The translations under genes were made by a program, and so were the position numbers. Shown here in pieces: positions 9,059 to 18,299 of a stretch of DNA of 64,000 nt (its first letter is position 1; the number at the start of each line of letters is the position of its first letter). The notes under the pieces are model-generated. The model saw nothing but the letters and a program-made list of their open reading frames with translations, did no database searches and was not told the origin of the DNA. The stretch covers positions 1 through 64,000 of the forward strand of contig JBKCUA010000032.1 in NCBI GenBank assembly GCA_046318675.1, read 5' to 3'. This DNA comes from JBKCUA01 sp046318675. Its GTDB lineage: Bacteria; Pseudomonadota; Alphaproteobacteria; JAJTHO01.

Positions 9059-10822
9059 TCAAGCCGCCGCCTGATTCAACCCCGCCGCTAATCGTACATC
9101 TTCAAGGACAACACCCAAGCGTTCCCGTCCTTGCCACTCATCACGCTTAAGAGTGACTAAAACATCCACTAATGCCCCGCGCCTAGCCATAAGCGCGGCC
9201 ATCAAGCCACTTTCCTCGGCACGGAAAATCATGGCGGACACACGACTACTGCCCACCGGGTCTTCCAGCATCACCCGCAGATGACCTTTACCCACTGGCT
9301 CCATATATCCCAAGCGCACACCACCAAGCAAAAAACGCGGTTGAGGATTACCCATGCCAAAGGGAGCCATAGCCTCCAAATGCCCTGCTAAAAACAATGT
9401 TGTCATAGCTAAGGGTAATGGAGCATCATATTCTAGGCTTGGGGCTGGTAAAGCCGCTTTGACAACTGCATCCTGACAAAAATCAGTAAATGCTGGAATA
9501 TTTTCCGCTGGTAGGCTAAACCCTGCCGCCGCCGCGTGGCCGCCCCCGGCGGTGAGCAGACCAGCCGCCTTAGCAGCCAAAATGATATTGCCAAGATGCA
9601 AGCCAAGCGCACTACGCCCACTACCTTTGGCCATACCATTATGAATACTAAGGCACAAAGCTGGGCGACCATATTTTTCTTTTAGACGTCCCGCAACAAT
9701 ACCAATAACTCCTTCGTGCCATCCTTCACCTGCGGTAATAATAATGGAGGCATCTTGTGTCTTTGCAGCTTGGGCTAATGCTGCTTCTAGCACTTGTTGT
9801 TCAAGTGTCTGGCGCTCCCTATTCAGATTATCAAGTTGTTGGGCTAGTACCTTCGCCTGAATCGGATCCGTGCAAGTAAGTAACTGCGTCCCCAGACTCG
9901 ACAACCCAACGCGACCCCCAGCATTTATTCGTGGACCTAGTAAAAAGCCGCAATGGTAAGCTGATGGTTTGCTGTTCATGTTGGCTACGGTCATTAGAGC
10001 TTTCAGACCTTCATTACGCTGGCTCGCCATGACCTTTAATCCTTGTGCCACAAAGGCTCGGTTTAAGCCCGTCAAAGGCACCACATCAGCCACCGTCCCC
10101 AAAGCCACGATGTCCAGAAACTGTTGTAGTTCTGGTTTTTGCCTCGTTTCATTAAAGAAACCTTGCTGAGCCAATGCTGTGTTTAACGCGACCAGCACTA
10201 GGAAGCACACCCCCACCGCTGCTAAGTTCTTGCACGGGCTTTCCTGATCCCGGCGGTTAGGATTGACCACTGCCACCGCAGGAGGCAGTGTCTCCTCTCC
10301 TAAATGATGATCAATAACTAAAACATCCAACCCGGCTTTTTGGGCAATCTCCAACGGCGCAAACGCGGTGACACCGCAATCAACAGTGATAACTAACGTC
10401 GTACCGTCCGCCGCTAACTGTTCCAAACCTAGTGCGTTAGGACCATACCCATCCCGCTGTCGATCAGGAATATAATAACCAACCTCAAAGCCAATAGCAA
10501 AAAAGTAATTTAATAGCAATGACGTAGATGTAGCTCCATCCACATCATAGTCACCCCAGACCACAACCCTCTCATTAGCTTGTATTGCCTGAACCAACCG
10601 AGACACAGCTTCTTGCATTCCATGCAAATGGTAAGGATCGGGAAGACTGGTTTTTAATTTTGGATCTAAATACTGCGCGGCATCGTCAACATACAAGCCA
10701 CGTGCTACCAAGACCTGCGCAAGAATTTCTGGTAAACTTAACCGCTGCGCGAGAGTTAATGCCTGCCGAGAACTATAATTTGCTTGCCGCCACACTTTGT
10801 TGGTGAACGATATGTTCACCAT
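9059..10822 (-). CDS. recJ: Single-stranded-DNA-specific exonuclease RecJ
   Basis: 5'-3' ssDNA exonuclease of recombination and mismatch repair (587 aa, normal). The DHH-phosphoesterase motifs are intact: GDYDVDG at 90-96 and IDHH at 169-172, and the DHHA1 motif GGGHAAAAGF lies near residue 415. The C-terminal OB-fold region follows. It starts 2 nt after the pdhB stop, so it is probably read from the pdhB transcript. Confidence 0.96.
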   Translation of the reverse strand: MVNISFTNKVWRQANYSSRQALTLAQRLSLPEILAQVLVARGLYVDDAAQYLDPKLKTSLPDPYHLHGMQEAVSRLVQAIQANERVVVWGDYDVDGATSTSLLLNYFFAIGFEVGYYIPDRQRDGYGPNALGLEQLAADGTTLVITVDCGVTAFAPLEIAQKAGLDVLVIDHHLGEETLPPAVAVVNPNRRDQESPCKNLAAVGVCFLVLVALNTALAQQGFFNETRQKPELQQFLDIVALGTVADVVPLTGLNRAFVAQGLKVMASQRNEGLKALMTVANMNSKPSAYHCGFLLGPRINAGGRVGLSSLGTQLLTCTDPIQAKVLAQQLDNLNRERQTLEQQVLEAALAQAAKTQDASIIITAGEGWHEGVIGIVAGRLKEKYGRPALCLSIHNGMAKGSGRSALGLHLGNIILAAKAAGLLTAGGGHAAAAGFSLPAENIPAFTDFCQDAVVKAALPAPSLEYDAPLPLAMTTLFLAGHLEAMAPFGMGNPQPRFLLGGVRLGYMEPVGKGHLRVMLEDPVGSSRVSAMIFRAEESGLMAALMARRGALVDVLVTLKRDEWQGRERLGVVLEDVRLAAGLNQAAA

Positions 10823-10824
10823 TA

Positions 10825-12180
10825 TTAAAACAATGACTTCACGGCTGCTATGACATCAGTCATGCTCGGCAACGCAAGCTTTTCCAAATTTGCAGCATAA
10901 GGCAATGGAACATCTTTACCGGTTACCCGAAGCACGGGAGCATCAAGGTGATCAAAAAACTGCTCCATCGCTACGGCAGCAATTTCCGATCCTATGCCTG
11001 CAACTGGCCATCCTTCTTCCACCGTGACTAAACGATTGGTTTTGCGAACGCTATCCGCAATAGTGGCGGTATCCAAGGGACGAACAGTACGCAGATCGAT
11101 AACCTCACACGAAATACCCTGTTCGGCCAAGGCCTGGGCAGCATCAAGAGCGTATTTTACCGCAATAGAAAACGCCACTAACGTAACGTCTGTGCCTTGG
11201 CGAACTACTCTCGCCTTGCCAATAGGTAAAATATAATCTTGGTTCGTTGGTACATCAAACGACCAACCGTAGGTAATCTCATTTTCCAAAAATATCACAG
11301 GGTTATTATCACGAATAGCGGCTTTTAATAAACCCTTGGCATCAGCGGCACTGTACGGTGCAATGACCTTAAGTCCAGGAATATGAGCATACCAACTGGC
11401 ATAACACTGAGAATGCTGGGCAGCCACCCGGGAAGCCGCACCATTGGGGCCACGAAACACAATAGGGCATCCCATCTGTCCGCCAGACATATATAGTGTT
11501 TTAGCCGCAGAGTTAATAATATGATCAATGGCCTGCATGGCAAAATTGAAGGTCATGAACTCAACAATCGGGCGCAGCCGCATAAACGCCGCCCCTACCG
11601 CTAACCCAGCAAAGCCATGCTCGGTAATAGGGGTATCGATCACTCGGCGGGCAGTGAATTCCTGAAGCAAACCTTGGGTAATTTTATAGGCACCCTGATA
11701 TTCAGCAACCTCCTCGCCCATCACAAAAACATTTTCATCCCGGCGCATTTCCTCGGCCATTGCATCACGCAACGCCTCCCGCACCGTCATTTTCACCGTC
11801 TCACCCATCGCAGGATCGTCGCCCACAGCAGCAGCCGGCAAAGCGTGCGATACCACCGCCAAAGGTGCCGCCGCTAACGATGCAGCGGGTTGACCCACCG
11901 ACTGGTTGCTGTTGGCCGCCACAGAGGAGCTATCTTCCCCCTCGCCCAGAATAATAGCAATGGGCGTATTAACTTTAACGCCTTCAGTGCCAGCAATGAT
12001 GAGAATTTTACCAAGAATACCCTCGTCCACCGCCTCAACCTCCATGGTGGCTTTGTCGGTTTCAATCTCGGCAATAACATCACCAGCACGAATTGTATCG
12101 CCCTCATTTTTTGTCCACCGGGCAAGCGTGCCCTCGGTCATGGTGGGGGAAAGGGCTGGCATTAAAACATTAACTGGCAT
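10825..12180 (-). CDS. pdhB: Pyruvate dehydrogenase E1 beta subunit with N-terminal lipoyl domain
   Basis: Forms the E1 component of pyruvate dehydrogenase with PdhA. Residues 1-80 are a biotinyl/lipoyl domain with lipoyl-lysine K43 in ETDKATMEV, joined by an Ala/Ser-rich linker to a transketolase-like E1-beta domain (TPITEHGFAGLAVG, FMTFNFAMQAIDHIINSAAK). A lipoylated E1-beta is characteristic of alphaproteobacteria. E2 and E3 genes (pdhC, lpd) do not follow; recJ does. A structured 118-bp gap separates it from pdhA. Confidence 0.97.
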   Translation of the reverse strand: MPVNVLMPALSPTMTEGTLARWTKNEGDTIRAGDVIAEIETDKATMEVEAVDEGILGKILIIAGTEGVKVNTPIAIILGEGEDSSSVAANSNQSVGQPAASLAAAPLAVVSHALPAAAVGDDPAMGETVKMTVREALRDAMAEEMRRDENVFVMGEEVAEYQGAYKITQGLLQEFTARRVIDTPITEHGFAGLAVGAAFMRLRPIVEFMTFNFAMQAIDHIINSAAKTLYMSGGQMGCPIVFRGPNGAASRVAAQHSQCYASWYAHIPGLKVIAPYSAADAKGLLKAAIRDNNPVIFLENEITYGWSFDVPTNQDYILPIGKARVVRQGTDVTLVAFSIAVKYALDAAQALAEQGISCEVIDLRTVRPLDTATIADSVRKTNRLVTVEEGWPVAGIGSEIAAVAMEQFFDHLDAPVLRVTGKDVPLPYAANLEKLALPSMTDVIAAVKSLF

Positions 12181-12225
12181 GGATTGTCCTTATAATAGCT
12201 TATTCAAATAAATCTGGGTGACCCC

Positions 12226-12262
12226 CCGTACGCTTCAGAACAACTTCTGTTGCGAAGTACGG
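12226..12262 (-). promoter_or_regulatory. Hairpin in the pdhA-pdhB intergenic gap
   Basis: The 118-bp spacer between pdhA and pdhB holds a nested inverted repeat. Outer arms CCGTAC/GTACGG are perfect complements, and an inner CAGAA-loop-TTCTG stem lies inside them. No U-tract follows on the minus strand, so it is not a classic terminator. It may be an mRNA processing or stability element. Function is inferred only from structure. Confidence 0.4.
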
Positions 12263-12298
12263 TAAGTCAGTAACCAGTCGGATTCTATATAACATTCT

Positions 12299-13312
12299 CT
12301 AAGCCACCAAAACATCTGTCCACAAATCAGAAACATCAGGCTCATGGCTTGTTTGAGCAAACTCCGCTGCATCGGTCACAATGGCCTTAATCTCGGTCTC
12401 AATTTTTTTGAACGCAGCTTCATCCACTCCCTGCTCCGTAAGTAATGCATGAAGACGGTTAATCGGATCGCGCTCGGTGCGCATTTTTTCCAGTTCTTCC
12501 TTGCTACGATATTTCGCCGGATCCGACATGGAATGACCACGATAACGATATGTTTTCATCTCTAAAATGAATGGTCCATTCCCGGCCTTTACATAAGCAA
12601 CCGCATCCCGCGCCGCCGCGTTCACCGCCAACACGTCCATGCCGTCCACGGCCACACCGGGGATACCGAAACCTTCGCCGCGCTTGTACAAATCCACTGT
12701 GGCTGAGGCTCGCGCCACACTGGTACCCATACCATATTGGTTATTCTCAATGACATAAATGACAGGGAGCTTCCAAAGGCTGGCCATATTAAAAGCCTCG
12801 TACACCTGGCCTTGGTTTACTGCCCCGTCACCTAAGTAAGTAAGGCACAAATTATTCTCACCCTTGTATTTATAAGCAAAACCAATACCAGTTCCAATGG
12901 GGACTTGAGCACCAACAATACCGTGACCGCCGTAGAAATTTTTCTCCCGGCTGAACATATGCATGGACCCACCTTTGCCACGAGAATACCCAGAAGCACG
13001 ACCCGTCAACTCCGCCATCACGCCCCGCGCGTCCATGCCGCAGGCCAGCATATGACCATGATCGCGATAACTGGTCACCACACTATCAGCGGGCGTAATT
13101 GCATCTTGAAGACCCACAACCACGGCTTCCTGCCCAATGTATAAATGGCAAAAACCACCGATCAGCCCCATGCCATACAATTGCCCCGCGCGTTCTTCAA
13201 ACCGCCTAATGAGCAACATCTCCCGGTAGTAATGTAGTAATTTAGCTCTGTTATCCCCAGCACCCTGAGGTTTACTTGCTGCTTTTGGAGACGATTTTTT
13301 GCTTTGGGTCAT
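12299..13312 (-). CDS. pdhA: Pyruvate dehydrogenase E1 alpha subunit
   Basis: Thiamine-diphosphate-binding subunit of pyruvate dehydrogenase E1 (337 aa). The TPP motif runs from GDGAVNQG (161-168) to ENNQYG. YRDHGH at 82-87 and RFEERAGQLYGMGLIGG are typical, and the phosphorylation-loop-like YRGHSMSDP is present. The frame is open back to 13399, where an ATG overlaps the trpE stop, but the extra 29 residues do not resemble the family. ATG 13312, with GGTGAG upstream, gives the normal N-terminus rich in Lys and Ser. Confidence 0.96.
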   Translation of the reverse strand: MTQSKKSSPKAASKPQGAGDNRAKLLHYYREMLLIRRFEERAGQLYGMGLIGGFCHLYIGQEAVVVGLQDAITPADSVVTSYRDHGHMLACGMDARGVMAELTGRASGYSRGKGGSMHMFSREKNFYGGHGIVGAQVPIGTGIGFAYKYKGENNLCLTYLGDGAVNQGQVYEAFNMASLWKLPVIYVIENNQYGMGTSVARASATVDLYKRGEGFGIPGVAVDGMDVLAVNAAARDAVAYVKAGNGPFILEMKTYRYRGHSMSDPAKYRSKEELEKMRTERDPINRLHALLTEQGVDEAAFKKIETEIKAIVTDAAEFAQTSHEPDVSDLWTDVLVA

Positions 13313-13395
13313 AAAGTACTCACCTACCGTGGCTGGAGGTGTACCCCGAATAAACGCGCAACTCAAGCAAAAGCCTTGCTGCGGTGCAACATTGC

Positions 13396-14781
13396 TCACC
13401 GGTAGGAGGTCGCCATATCCGCTGCCTTAAGCATGGCCCCAGCTTTATTTTCCGTCTCCACAAATTCGCATACCGGATCGCTATCGGCGACAATACCTGC
13501 CCCAGACTGAACCACAAGCTGACCATTCTTGAATAACACCGTACGCAAAGCAATACAGGTATCTACATCTCCACCGGCACCAAGATATCCCACCGCACCG
13601 GCGTAAAAACCCCGCCGTACTGGCTCCAGCTCATCAATAATCTGACACGCGCGAATCTTTGGCGCACCGGAAACAGTACCGGCCGGAAACCCTGCAAGAA
13701 TAGCATCCAAAGCATCCTTGTCCTGCGCAAGTTGCCCTTCCACCGTTGAGCTGATATGCATAACATGAGAATACCGTTCCACGATGAACTGCGCCGGAAC
13801 ACGCACACTACCGGGAACCGTAACCCGACCCACGTCATTACGCCCCAGATCGAGCAACATTAGATGCTCTGCACACTCTTTGGCATCGAGGAGCAATTCC
13901 TGCTCTAGCCGCCTATCTTCCGCCTCATTTTTTCCTCGTGCTCTTGTCCCAGCTAAAGGCCTAAGCGTTACTTGACCCTCCCGAACCCGCACCAGAATTT
14001 CTGGCGAAGACCCCGCTAAGGCAAAGTTTGGAAACTCTAATAAAAATAAAAAAGGCGAGGGATTCAAATGACGCAACGCACGATAAAAAGATAGCGGCGT
14101 TCCTCCAAAATCCATTGTAATTCTGCGGGACAAAACCACCTGAAAAATATCCCCCGCACCAATGTATTCCTTAGCCTTCTCTACTAGGCGGCAAAAACTT
14201 TTCTCATCTAAATCAGAATTTAAAACACCATTTACCCAAGGCTCACTGCTGATTAAGGATAACGGTGCTCGCAACCGCTGGACAGCCTCTTCTAGACGGC
14301 TTTGCCCATCTTCAGCTTTTGGCGTTATCAATAATAAGGAATCCTTAACAGTATCATAAATCGCCAAAAGCCTAGGACGGACTAATATAGCGTCCTCTAT
14401 ATCCAACGGGTCTGGTTTTGTATCGGGAATAGAATTCTCTAACCAACGAACTACCGCGTACCCCAAATACCCAAAAAGCCCGGATGCCATAGGCGGCATT
14501 CCTTCAGGTAACTTGAGTTGGCACTCTGCCCACACCGCCCGCAAACTCTCCAACGGAGGTCTAGTCTCAGCTTTTCCATTGCGATACGCGACACCCTTTT
14601 GGCAAGTCCACACAATATCAGGATCGCATCCCAAAAAAGAATAACGACCCCTAGCCTGCCCCCCCTCCACCGATTCAAACAAAAATCGGTAAGGACGATT
14701 ACCACACAACTTCAGATACGCCGTCAATGGCGTATCTAGATCAGCAGGAATGGTACGCGTACAAAGCGAAGAAGACAACAT
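13396..14781 (-). CDS. trpE: Anthranilate synthase component I
   Basis: Converts chorismate to anthranilate with TrpG, the first step of tryptophan synthesis (461 aa). The chorismate-binding domain shows LAGTRARGKNEAED, LLDLGRNDVGRV, PAGTVSGAPKIRA and QSGAGIVADS. The N-terminal FESVEGG block favours TrpE over PabB, although aminodeoxychorismate synthase cannot be fully excluded because trpG is not adjacent. It heads the minus-strand block and faces the Crp/Fnr gene. Confidence 0.9.
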   Translation of the reverse strand: MLSSSLCTRTIPADLDTPLTAYLKLCGNRPYRFLFESVEGGQARGRYSFLGCDPDIVWTCQKGVAYRNGKAETRPPLESLRAVWAECQLKLPEGMPPMASGLFGYLGYAVVRWLENSIPDTKPDPLDIEDAILVRPRLLAIYDTVKDSLLLITPKAEDGQSRLEEAVQRLRAPLSLISSEPWVNGVLNSDLDEKSFCRLVEKAKEYIGAGDIFQVVLSRRITMDFGGTPLSFYRALRHLNPSPFLFLLEFPNFALAGSSPEILVRVREGQVTLRPLAGTRARGKNEAEDRRLEQELLLDAKECAEHLMLLDLGRNDVGRVTVPGSVRVPAQFIVERYSHVMHISSTVEGQLAQDKDALDAILAGFPAGTVSGAPKIRACQIIDELEPVRRGFYAGAVGYLGAGGDVDTCIALRTVLFKNGQLVVQSGAGIVADSDPVCEFVETENKAGAMLKAADMATSYR

Positions 14782-14815
14782 TATGACATTTTTCTTAATG
14801 AATTCGCCACAGTTT

Positions 14816-14829
14816 TGAAAGGCCTTTCA
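14816..14829. promoter_or_regulatory. Perfect palindrome between trpE and the Crp/Fnr gene
   Basis: TGAAAGGCCTTTCA is a perfect 14-bp palindrome, 35 bp upstream of the trpE start and just upstream of the predicted promoter for the regulator gene. The placement suits an operator serving one or both divergent genes. No particular regulator can be assigned. Confidence 0.4.
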
Positions 14830-14836
14830 TTAGGGC

Positions 14837-14865
14837 TTACTTTTTCACAAGAAATTTGCTATACA
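14837..14865 (+). promoter_or_regulatory. Predicted sigma70-type promoter of the Crp/Fnr gene
   Basis: A -35-like TTACTT (14837-14842) and -10-like TATACA (14860-14865) are 17 bp apart. The predicted start lies about 25 bp before the ATG at 14899. GGAGAG provides a ribosome-binding site before that ATG. Confidence 0.45.
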
Positions 14866-14898
14866 AAACATTAATAAATTTATGTTGGAGAGATTATC

Positions 14899-15636
14899 AT
14901 GAGTACCCAGTCTAACCCAGACACGATGGAAAACCGCAATCTTGATAATATCCGCCTACTAGCAGGCCTTGAACCAGCGGCGCGGCAAGCTATTGCCAAC
15001 CAATGCGTATTTCAAAAATTTTCCCCGGAAACTTTTCTTCTTGATCGCGATCAGCAATCCGACGATGTTCTTTTTATTATCAAGGGTCAAGCGCGTATCG
15101 TCAATTACGCCCCCAATGGCAAGGAAATCAGTTTTGCCGATATTGGGGCGGGCGAATGCTTAGGTGAAATTGCCGCCATTGACGGACGCCCTCGATCCGC
15201 TGCGGTGATGGCTCTAACACAGGTACAAGCAGGAATTCTGAAAGCCACACAGTTTCGAAAGATGCTGCTAAGTCATCCGATTGTTTCCCTTGCATTATTA
15301 GAAAAAATGGCGGGAATGCTACGGGCAGCATCGGAACGGGTGATGTATCTCTCTACATCATCGGCTTATGCTAGGGTATACGCTGAAATATTACGCCAAG
15401 CCGAACTAGAATTACTCAAAAACCCACTAAAATCAACAGCAAATGTGGTTACTCTATCCCCCGCCCCTGTACAGAGCGACATTGCAGCAAGGGTTTCAAC
15501 TACCAGGGAAACCGTTGCGCGGGCTTTTGGAATCATGCAAAAGCGTAACCTCCTGCGCCGCATCAAGGGTGGCGTTGAAATTCTTGACATTCGAGGCTTA
15601 ACAGACCTTCTCGAAGAATCCCGCATTGAATCCTGA
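14899..15636 (+). CDS. Crp/Fnr family transcriptional regulator
   Basis: A 245-aa regulator with an N-terminal cyclic-nucleotide-binding fold (about residues 18-135) and a C-terminal winged helix-turn-helix (about 165-235; DIAARVSTTRETVARAFG). The pocket GEIAAIDGRPRSAAV resembles the cAMP phosphate-binding cassette of CRP. The FNR-type N-terminal cysteine cluster is absent: I see only C36 and one Cys in the GECLGE loop. It is therefore closer to a Crp-like sensor than an oxygen-sensing FNR. It is a plausible reader of the TGTGAT-N4-ATCA sites found near 54.98 and 58.55 kb. Confidence 0.92.
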   Translation: MSTQSNPDTMENRNLDNIRLLAGLEPAARQAIANQCVFQKFSPETFLLDRDQQSDDVLFIIKGQARIVNYAPNGKEISFADIGAGECLGEIAAIDGRPRSAAVMALTQVQAGILKATQFRKMLLSHPIVSLALLEKMAGMLRAASERVMYLSTSSAYARVYAEILRQAELELLKNPLKSTANVVTLSPAPVQSDIAARVSTTRETVARAFGIMQKRNLLRRIKGGVEILDIRGLTDLLEESRIES

Positions 15637-15681
15637 ACCTTTTTTGTTGTTTCAGAGGAAAGAACGCCCTAGCTTGCACCC

Positions 15682-16026
15682 ATGAAAACGACTATCACTT
15701 TTATTGAAAAAAATGGCGCAGCCCGAAGCGTTGAAGCACCCGAAGGGTTGTCCGTACTGGAAATCGCCCACCGCAATCACATTGATCTTGAAGGCGCCTG
15801 TGAGGGATCTCTCGCGTGTTCCACCTGCCATGTCATTGTTGATGCAAAGGATTTTGATAAACTTCCCCCGGCCAAGGAAGAAGAAGAAGACATGCTGGAT
15901 TTGGCCTTTGGCCTCACCCCTACCTCCCGCCTAGGGTGCCAGATTTTATGCAACGCCAGCCTCAACGGCCTCACCGTGCGCCTGCCTGCCGCCACCCGCA
16001 ACATTCAGGTTGATAAAAAAGCGTGA
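15682..16026 (+). CDS. fdx: [2Fe-2S] ferredoxin of the ISC type
   Basis: Small electron carrier (114 aa) of the adrenodoxin/Isc ferredoxin class. The cluster ligands are C40, C46, C49 (CEGSLACSTC) and C86. The neighbour iscX supports a role in iron-sulfur cluster assembly. The rest of the isc operon is not in the window. A GGAA-containing ribosome-binding site precedes the ATG. Confidence 0.95.
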   Translation: MKTTITFIEKNGAARSVEAPEGLSVLEIAHRNHIDLEGACEGSLACSTCHVIVDAKDFDKLPPAKEEEEDMLDLAFGLTPTSRLGCQILCNASLNGLTVRLPAATRNIQVDKKA

Positions 16027-16030
16027 GCAT

Positions 16031-16249
16031 ATGACGGTAAAGCTGCGCTGGACGGATGTTCATGATATTGCCATTGCCCTGACTGAGGCGCACCCCGATC
16101 GTGATCCCCTGAGCGTACGGTTTACGGATTTACACCGCTGGGTCTGTGCACTGGAGGGGTTTGCCGATGACCCACAGCGCAGCAATGAGAAAATTCTAGA
16201 GGCCATTCAGATGGCTTGGGTTGATGAGTGGCAACTTTATCTTAAGTAA
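16031..16249 (+). CDS. iscX: IscX-like Fe-S assembly protein
   Basis: Acidic 72-aa protein of the IscX/YfhJ family, which binds IscS and iron and tunes cluster assembly. LRWTDVHDIAIALTEAHPD, FTDLHRWV and MAWVDEWQ are typical. The ATG at 16031 gives the family N-terminus. It follows the ferredoxin stop by 4 nt, matching the fdx-iscX order at the end of isc operons. Confidence 0.93.
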   Translation: MTVKLRWTDVHDIAIALTEAHPDRDPLSVRFTDLHRWVCALEGFADDPQRSNEKILEAIQMAWVDEWQLYLK

Positions 16250-16259
16250 TTAAGAGGAT

Positions 16260-16287
16260 AAAATTGGTTTATGGCAAAACCAATTTT
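16260..16287 (+). terminator. Terminator-like hairpin after iscX
   Basis: Perfect 11-bp inverted repeat, AAAATTGGTTT and AAACCAATTTT, around a 6-nt loop, starting 11 bp after the iscX stop. The stem is AT-rich and the T-run is short, so it would be a weak terminator. It separates the iron-sulfur genes from petABC. Confidence 0.5.
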
Positions 16288-16415
16288 CATTTTGGGCAGC
16301 TCCAGAAGTTTTGGCAACACTAGAATGCAATGACAGCACTGCTGAAAGCAATTGCGTTTTTCCGGGTGAAATGCTACCTGGGGCCGATAAGTTTTTTCAT
16401 ATTGGAACTTCTATA

Positions 16416-16970
16416 ATGACAACGCATTCTGATGCCGCTGCTTCCCAGCCAAGCCGGCGGGATTTTTTAACCCTTGCTGCTGGTGCTGTGGGTGCCGCGG
16501 GTGTTGTTTGCGCCGCGTTACCGTTAGTGGACACCCTAAGCCCGGCTGCCGATGTGTTGGCTCTTGCCAATACGGAAGTGGACATTAGCAAAGTCGCCCC
16601 GGGTCAGAGCATTACCGTGATGTGGCGCGGCAAGCCCGTCTTCATCCGCCGCCGCACAGCCGAAGAGGTTGAAAGTGCTCATCGTGATGATAGAATTAGT
16701 GATTTGCGCGATCCGCAATTAGATTCTGCCCGCGCTCCCAAGTCAGAATGGTTGGTTGTTGTGGGACAATGCACGCATTTGGGCTGTGTTCCTTCGGGTC
16801 AGAAATTGGGTGATAGCAAAGGGGAATTTGGCGGGTGGTTTTGCCCATGCCATGGTTCACACTACGATACATCCGGTCGGATTCGCAAAGGCCCGGCACC
16901 GCTGAATCTGGCCGTTCCGCCTTATAAATTTGTTAGCGATACTAAAATTCTTATTGGTCAAACAGCGTAA
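16416..16970 (+). CDS. petA: Ubiquinol-cytochrome c reductase Rieske iron-sulfur subunit
   Basis: Rieske protein of the cytochrome bc1 complex (184 aa). Cluster ligands are C119 and H121 (CTHLGC) and C143 and H146 (CPCHGS), with disulfide cysteines C124 and C145. SRRDFL at 13-18 before a hydrophobic segment (about 19-40) is a Tat-type signal anchor, as in other alphaproteobacterial Rieske proteins. ATG 16416 gives this N-terminus; the frame upstream is open but unlike the family. It is the first gene of petA-petB-petC. Confidence 0.97.
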   Translation: MTTHSDAAASQPSRRDFLTLAAGAVGAAGVVCAALPLVDTLSPAADVLALANTEVDISKVAPGQSITVMWRGKPVFIRRRTAEEVESAHRDDRISDLRDPQLDSARAPKSEWLVVVGQCTHLGCVPSGQKLGDSKGEFGGWFCPCHGSHYDTSGRIRKGPAPLNLAVPPYKFVSDTKILIGQTA

Positions 16971-16991
16971 AAAAGTTGAGGAGATTGCCGC

Positions 16992-18299
16992 GTGTCTGAA
17001 CATTCAACGACGCTTAAGTTTTCTGGCTGGAAGGGGTGGGTTGACGAACGCCTGCCGATTTTCAGTGCCATGCACCATGAGCTAAACGAATACCCAACCC
17101 CTAAAAACCTCAATTATTGGTGGAATTTTGGTTCTTTAGCGGGGATTACCTTGGTCGTTATGATTCTGACGGGGTTAGTGCTGGCCATGCACTATACCGC
17201 TGATACTAAATTGGCTTTTCAAAGTGTTGAGCGCATTATGCGCGATGTGAACAGTGGCTGGCTTGTCCGTTATATTCACATGAACGGTGCCTCGATGTTT
17301 TTTCTGGTCGTATATATCCATATGTTTCGAGGTTTATATTACGGATCGTATAAAAAGCCGCGGGAGTTGCTATGGATTTTGGGGTGCCTTATCTTGTTGT
17401 TGATGATGGCCACCGCGTTCATGGGGTATGTGCTTCCCTGGGGGCAGATGAGTTTTTGGGGGGCGACGGTTATTACCAACCTATTTTCTGCGTTTCCTTT
17501 GATTGGTGAAGATATTGTGACATGGTTATGGGGCGGTTTTTCCGTGGATAACCCGACGCTGACACGTTTTTTTGCCCTGCATTTTCTTCTGCCTTTTGTG
17601 ATTGTGGGGGTGGTGGTGCTGCACATTGTCGCGCTGCATAAGCATGGCTCTAACAATCCCCTTGGCATTGATCTTAAATATAAAAAAGACAAAATTCCAT
17701 TCCATCCTTACTACACCATCAAAGACTTATACGGTCTTGGCCTGTTTGCCTTGCTGTGGGCTGGGTTTGTCTTCTTTGCCCCCAACTATTTGGGGCACCC
17801 TGATAATTATATTAAGGCCGATCCTATGGTGACACCGGCGCACATTGTGCCGGAGTGGTATTTTCTGCCTTTTTACGCTATTTTACGCGCGGTTACGTTT
17901 GATATACCATTGCCGTTCGGGTTTGTTATTGACGCGAAACTGGGCGGCGTTCTGGCGATGTTTGGGGCGGTGGCGGTGCTGTTTGTCCTGCCTTGGCTTG
18001 ATAAGCATCCGGTGCGTGCGGCAACCTTTCGCCCGTTGTATAAAAAAGCTTTTTGGGTTTTTGCCCTCGTGTGCTTAGGTTTGGGACAGGCGGGATCGTT
18101 GCAGCCTGATCAGCCCTTTTATTTTGTGTTTTTCGGTCAGCACATTGATCTGATACTTCCTACCGTGGTGTTTGCCCAAGCGTTTACATTGTTTTATTTC
18201 TTCTTTTTTGTGGTGCTGTTGCCGTTGTTGAGCCGTTTTGAAAAAACACCGCCCCTACCGCTTAGCATCGCAACCCCTGTGCTGGGAGGTTCCCAATGA
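16992..18299 (+). CDS. petB: Cytochrome b of the bc1 complex
   Basis: Di-haem membrane subunit carrying the Qo and Qi quinone sites (435 aa, one-piece long form including the C-terminal subunit-IV part). The haem-ligating histidine pairs lie in helices around RYIHMNGASMFF and FALHFLLPF...LHIVALHKHG. The Qo motif PEWYFLPFYAILR is intact. The start is GTG 16992 with GAGGAG 7-8 nt upstream. It overlaps petC by 4 nt (ATGA). Confidence 0.98.
   Translation: MSEHSTTLKFSGWKGWVDERLPIFSAMHHELNEYPTPKNLNYWWNFGSLAGITLVVMILTGLVLAMHYTADTKLAFQSVERIMRDVNSGWLVRYIHMNGASMFFLVVYIHMFRGLYYGSYKKPRELLWILGCLILLLMMATAFMGYVLPWGQMSFWGATVITNLFSAFPLIGEDIVTWLWGGFSVDNPTLTRFFALHFLLPFVIVGVVVLHIVALHKHGSNNPLGIDLKYKKDKIPFHPYYTIKDLYGLGLFALLWAGFVFFAPNYLGHPDNYIKADPMVTPAHIVPEWYFLPFYAILRAVTFDIPLPFGFVIDAKLGGVLAMFGAVAVLFVLPWLDKHPVRAATFRPLYKKAFWVFALVCLGLGQAGSLQPDQPFYFVFFGQHIDLILPTVVFAQAFTLFYFFFFVVLLPLLSRFEKTPPLPLSIATPVLGGSQ

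Noticed and set aside
13313..13399. N-terminal extension of PdhA to the ATG overlapping the trpE stop
   Set aside because: The 29 extra residues do not fit the PdhA family, and ATG 13312 has its own GGTGAG site.
16412..16417. Perfect TATAAT at the start of petA
   Set aside because: It overlaps the ATG itself, so transcription from it would start inside the gene, and no convincing -35 lies 17 bp upstream.
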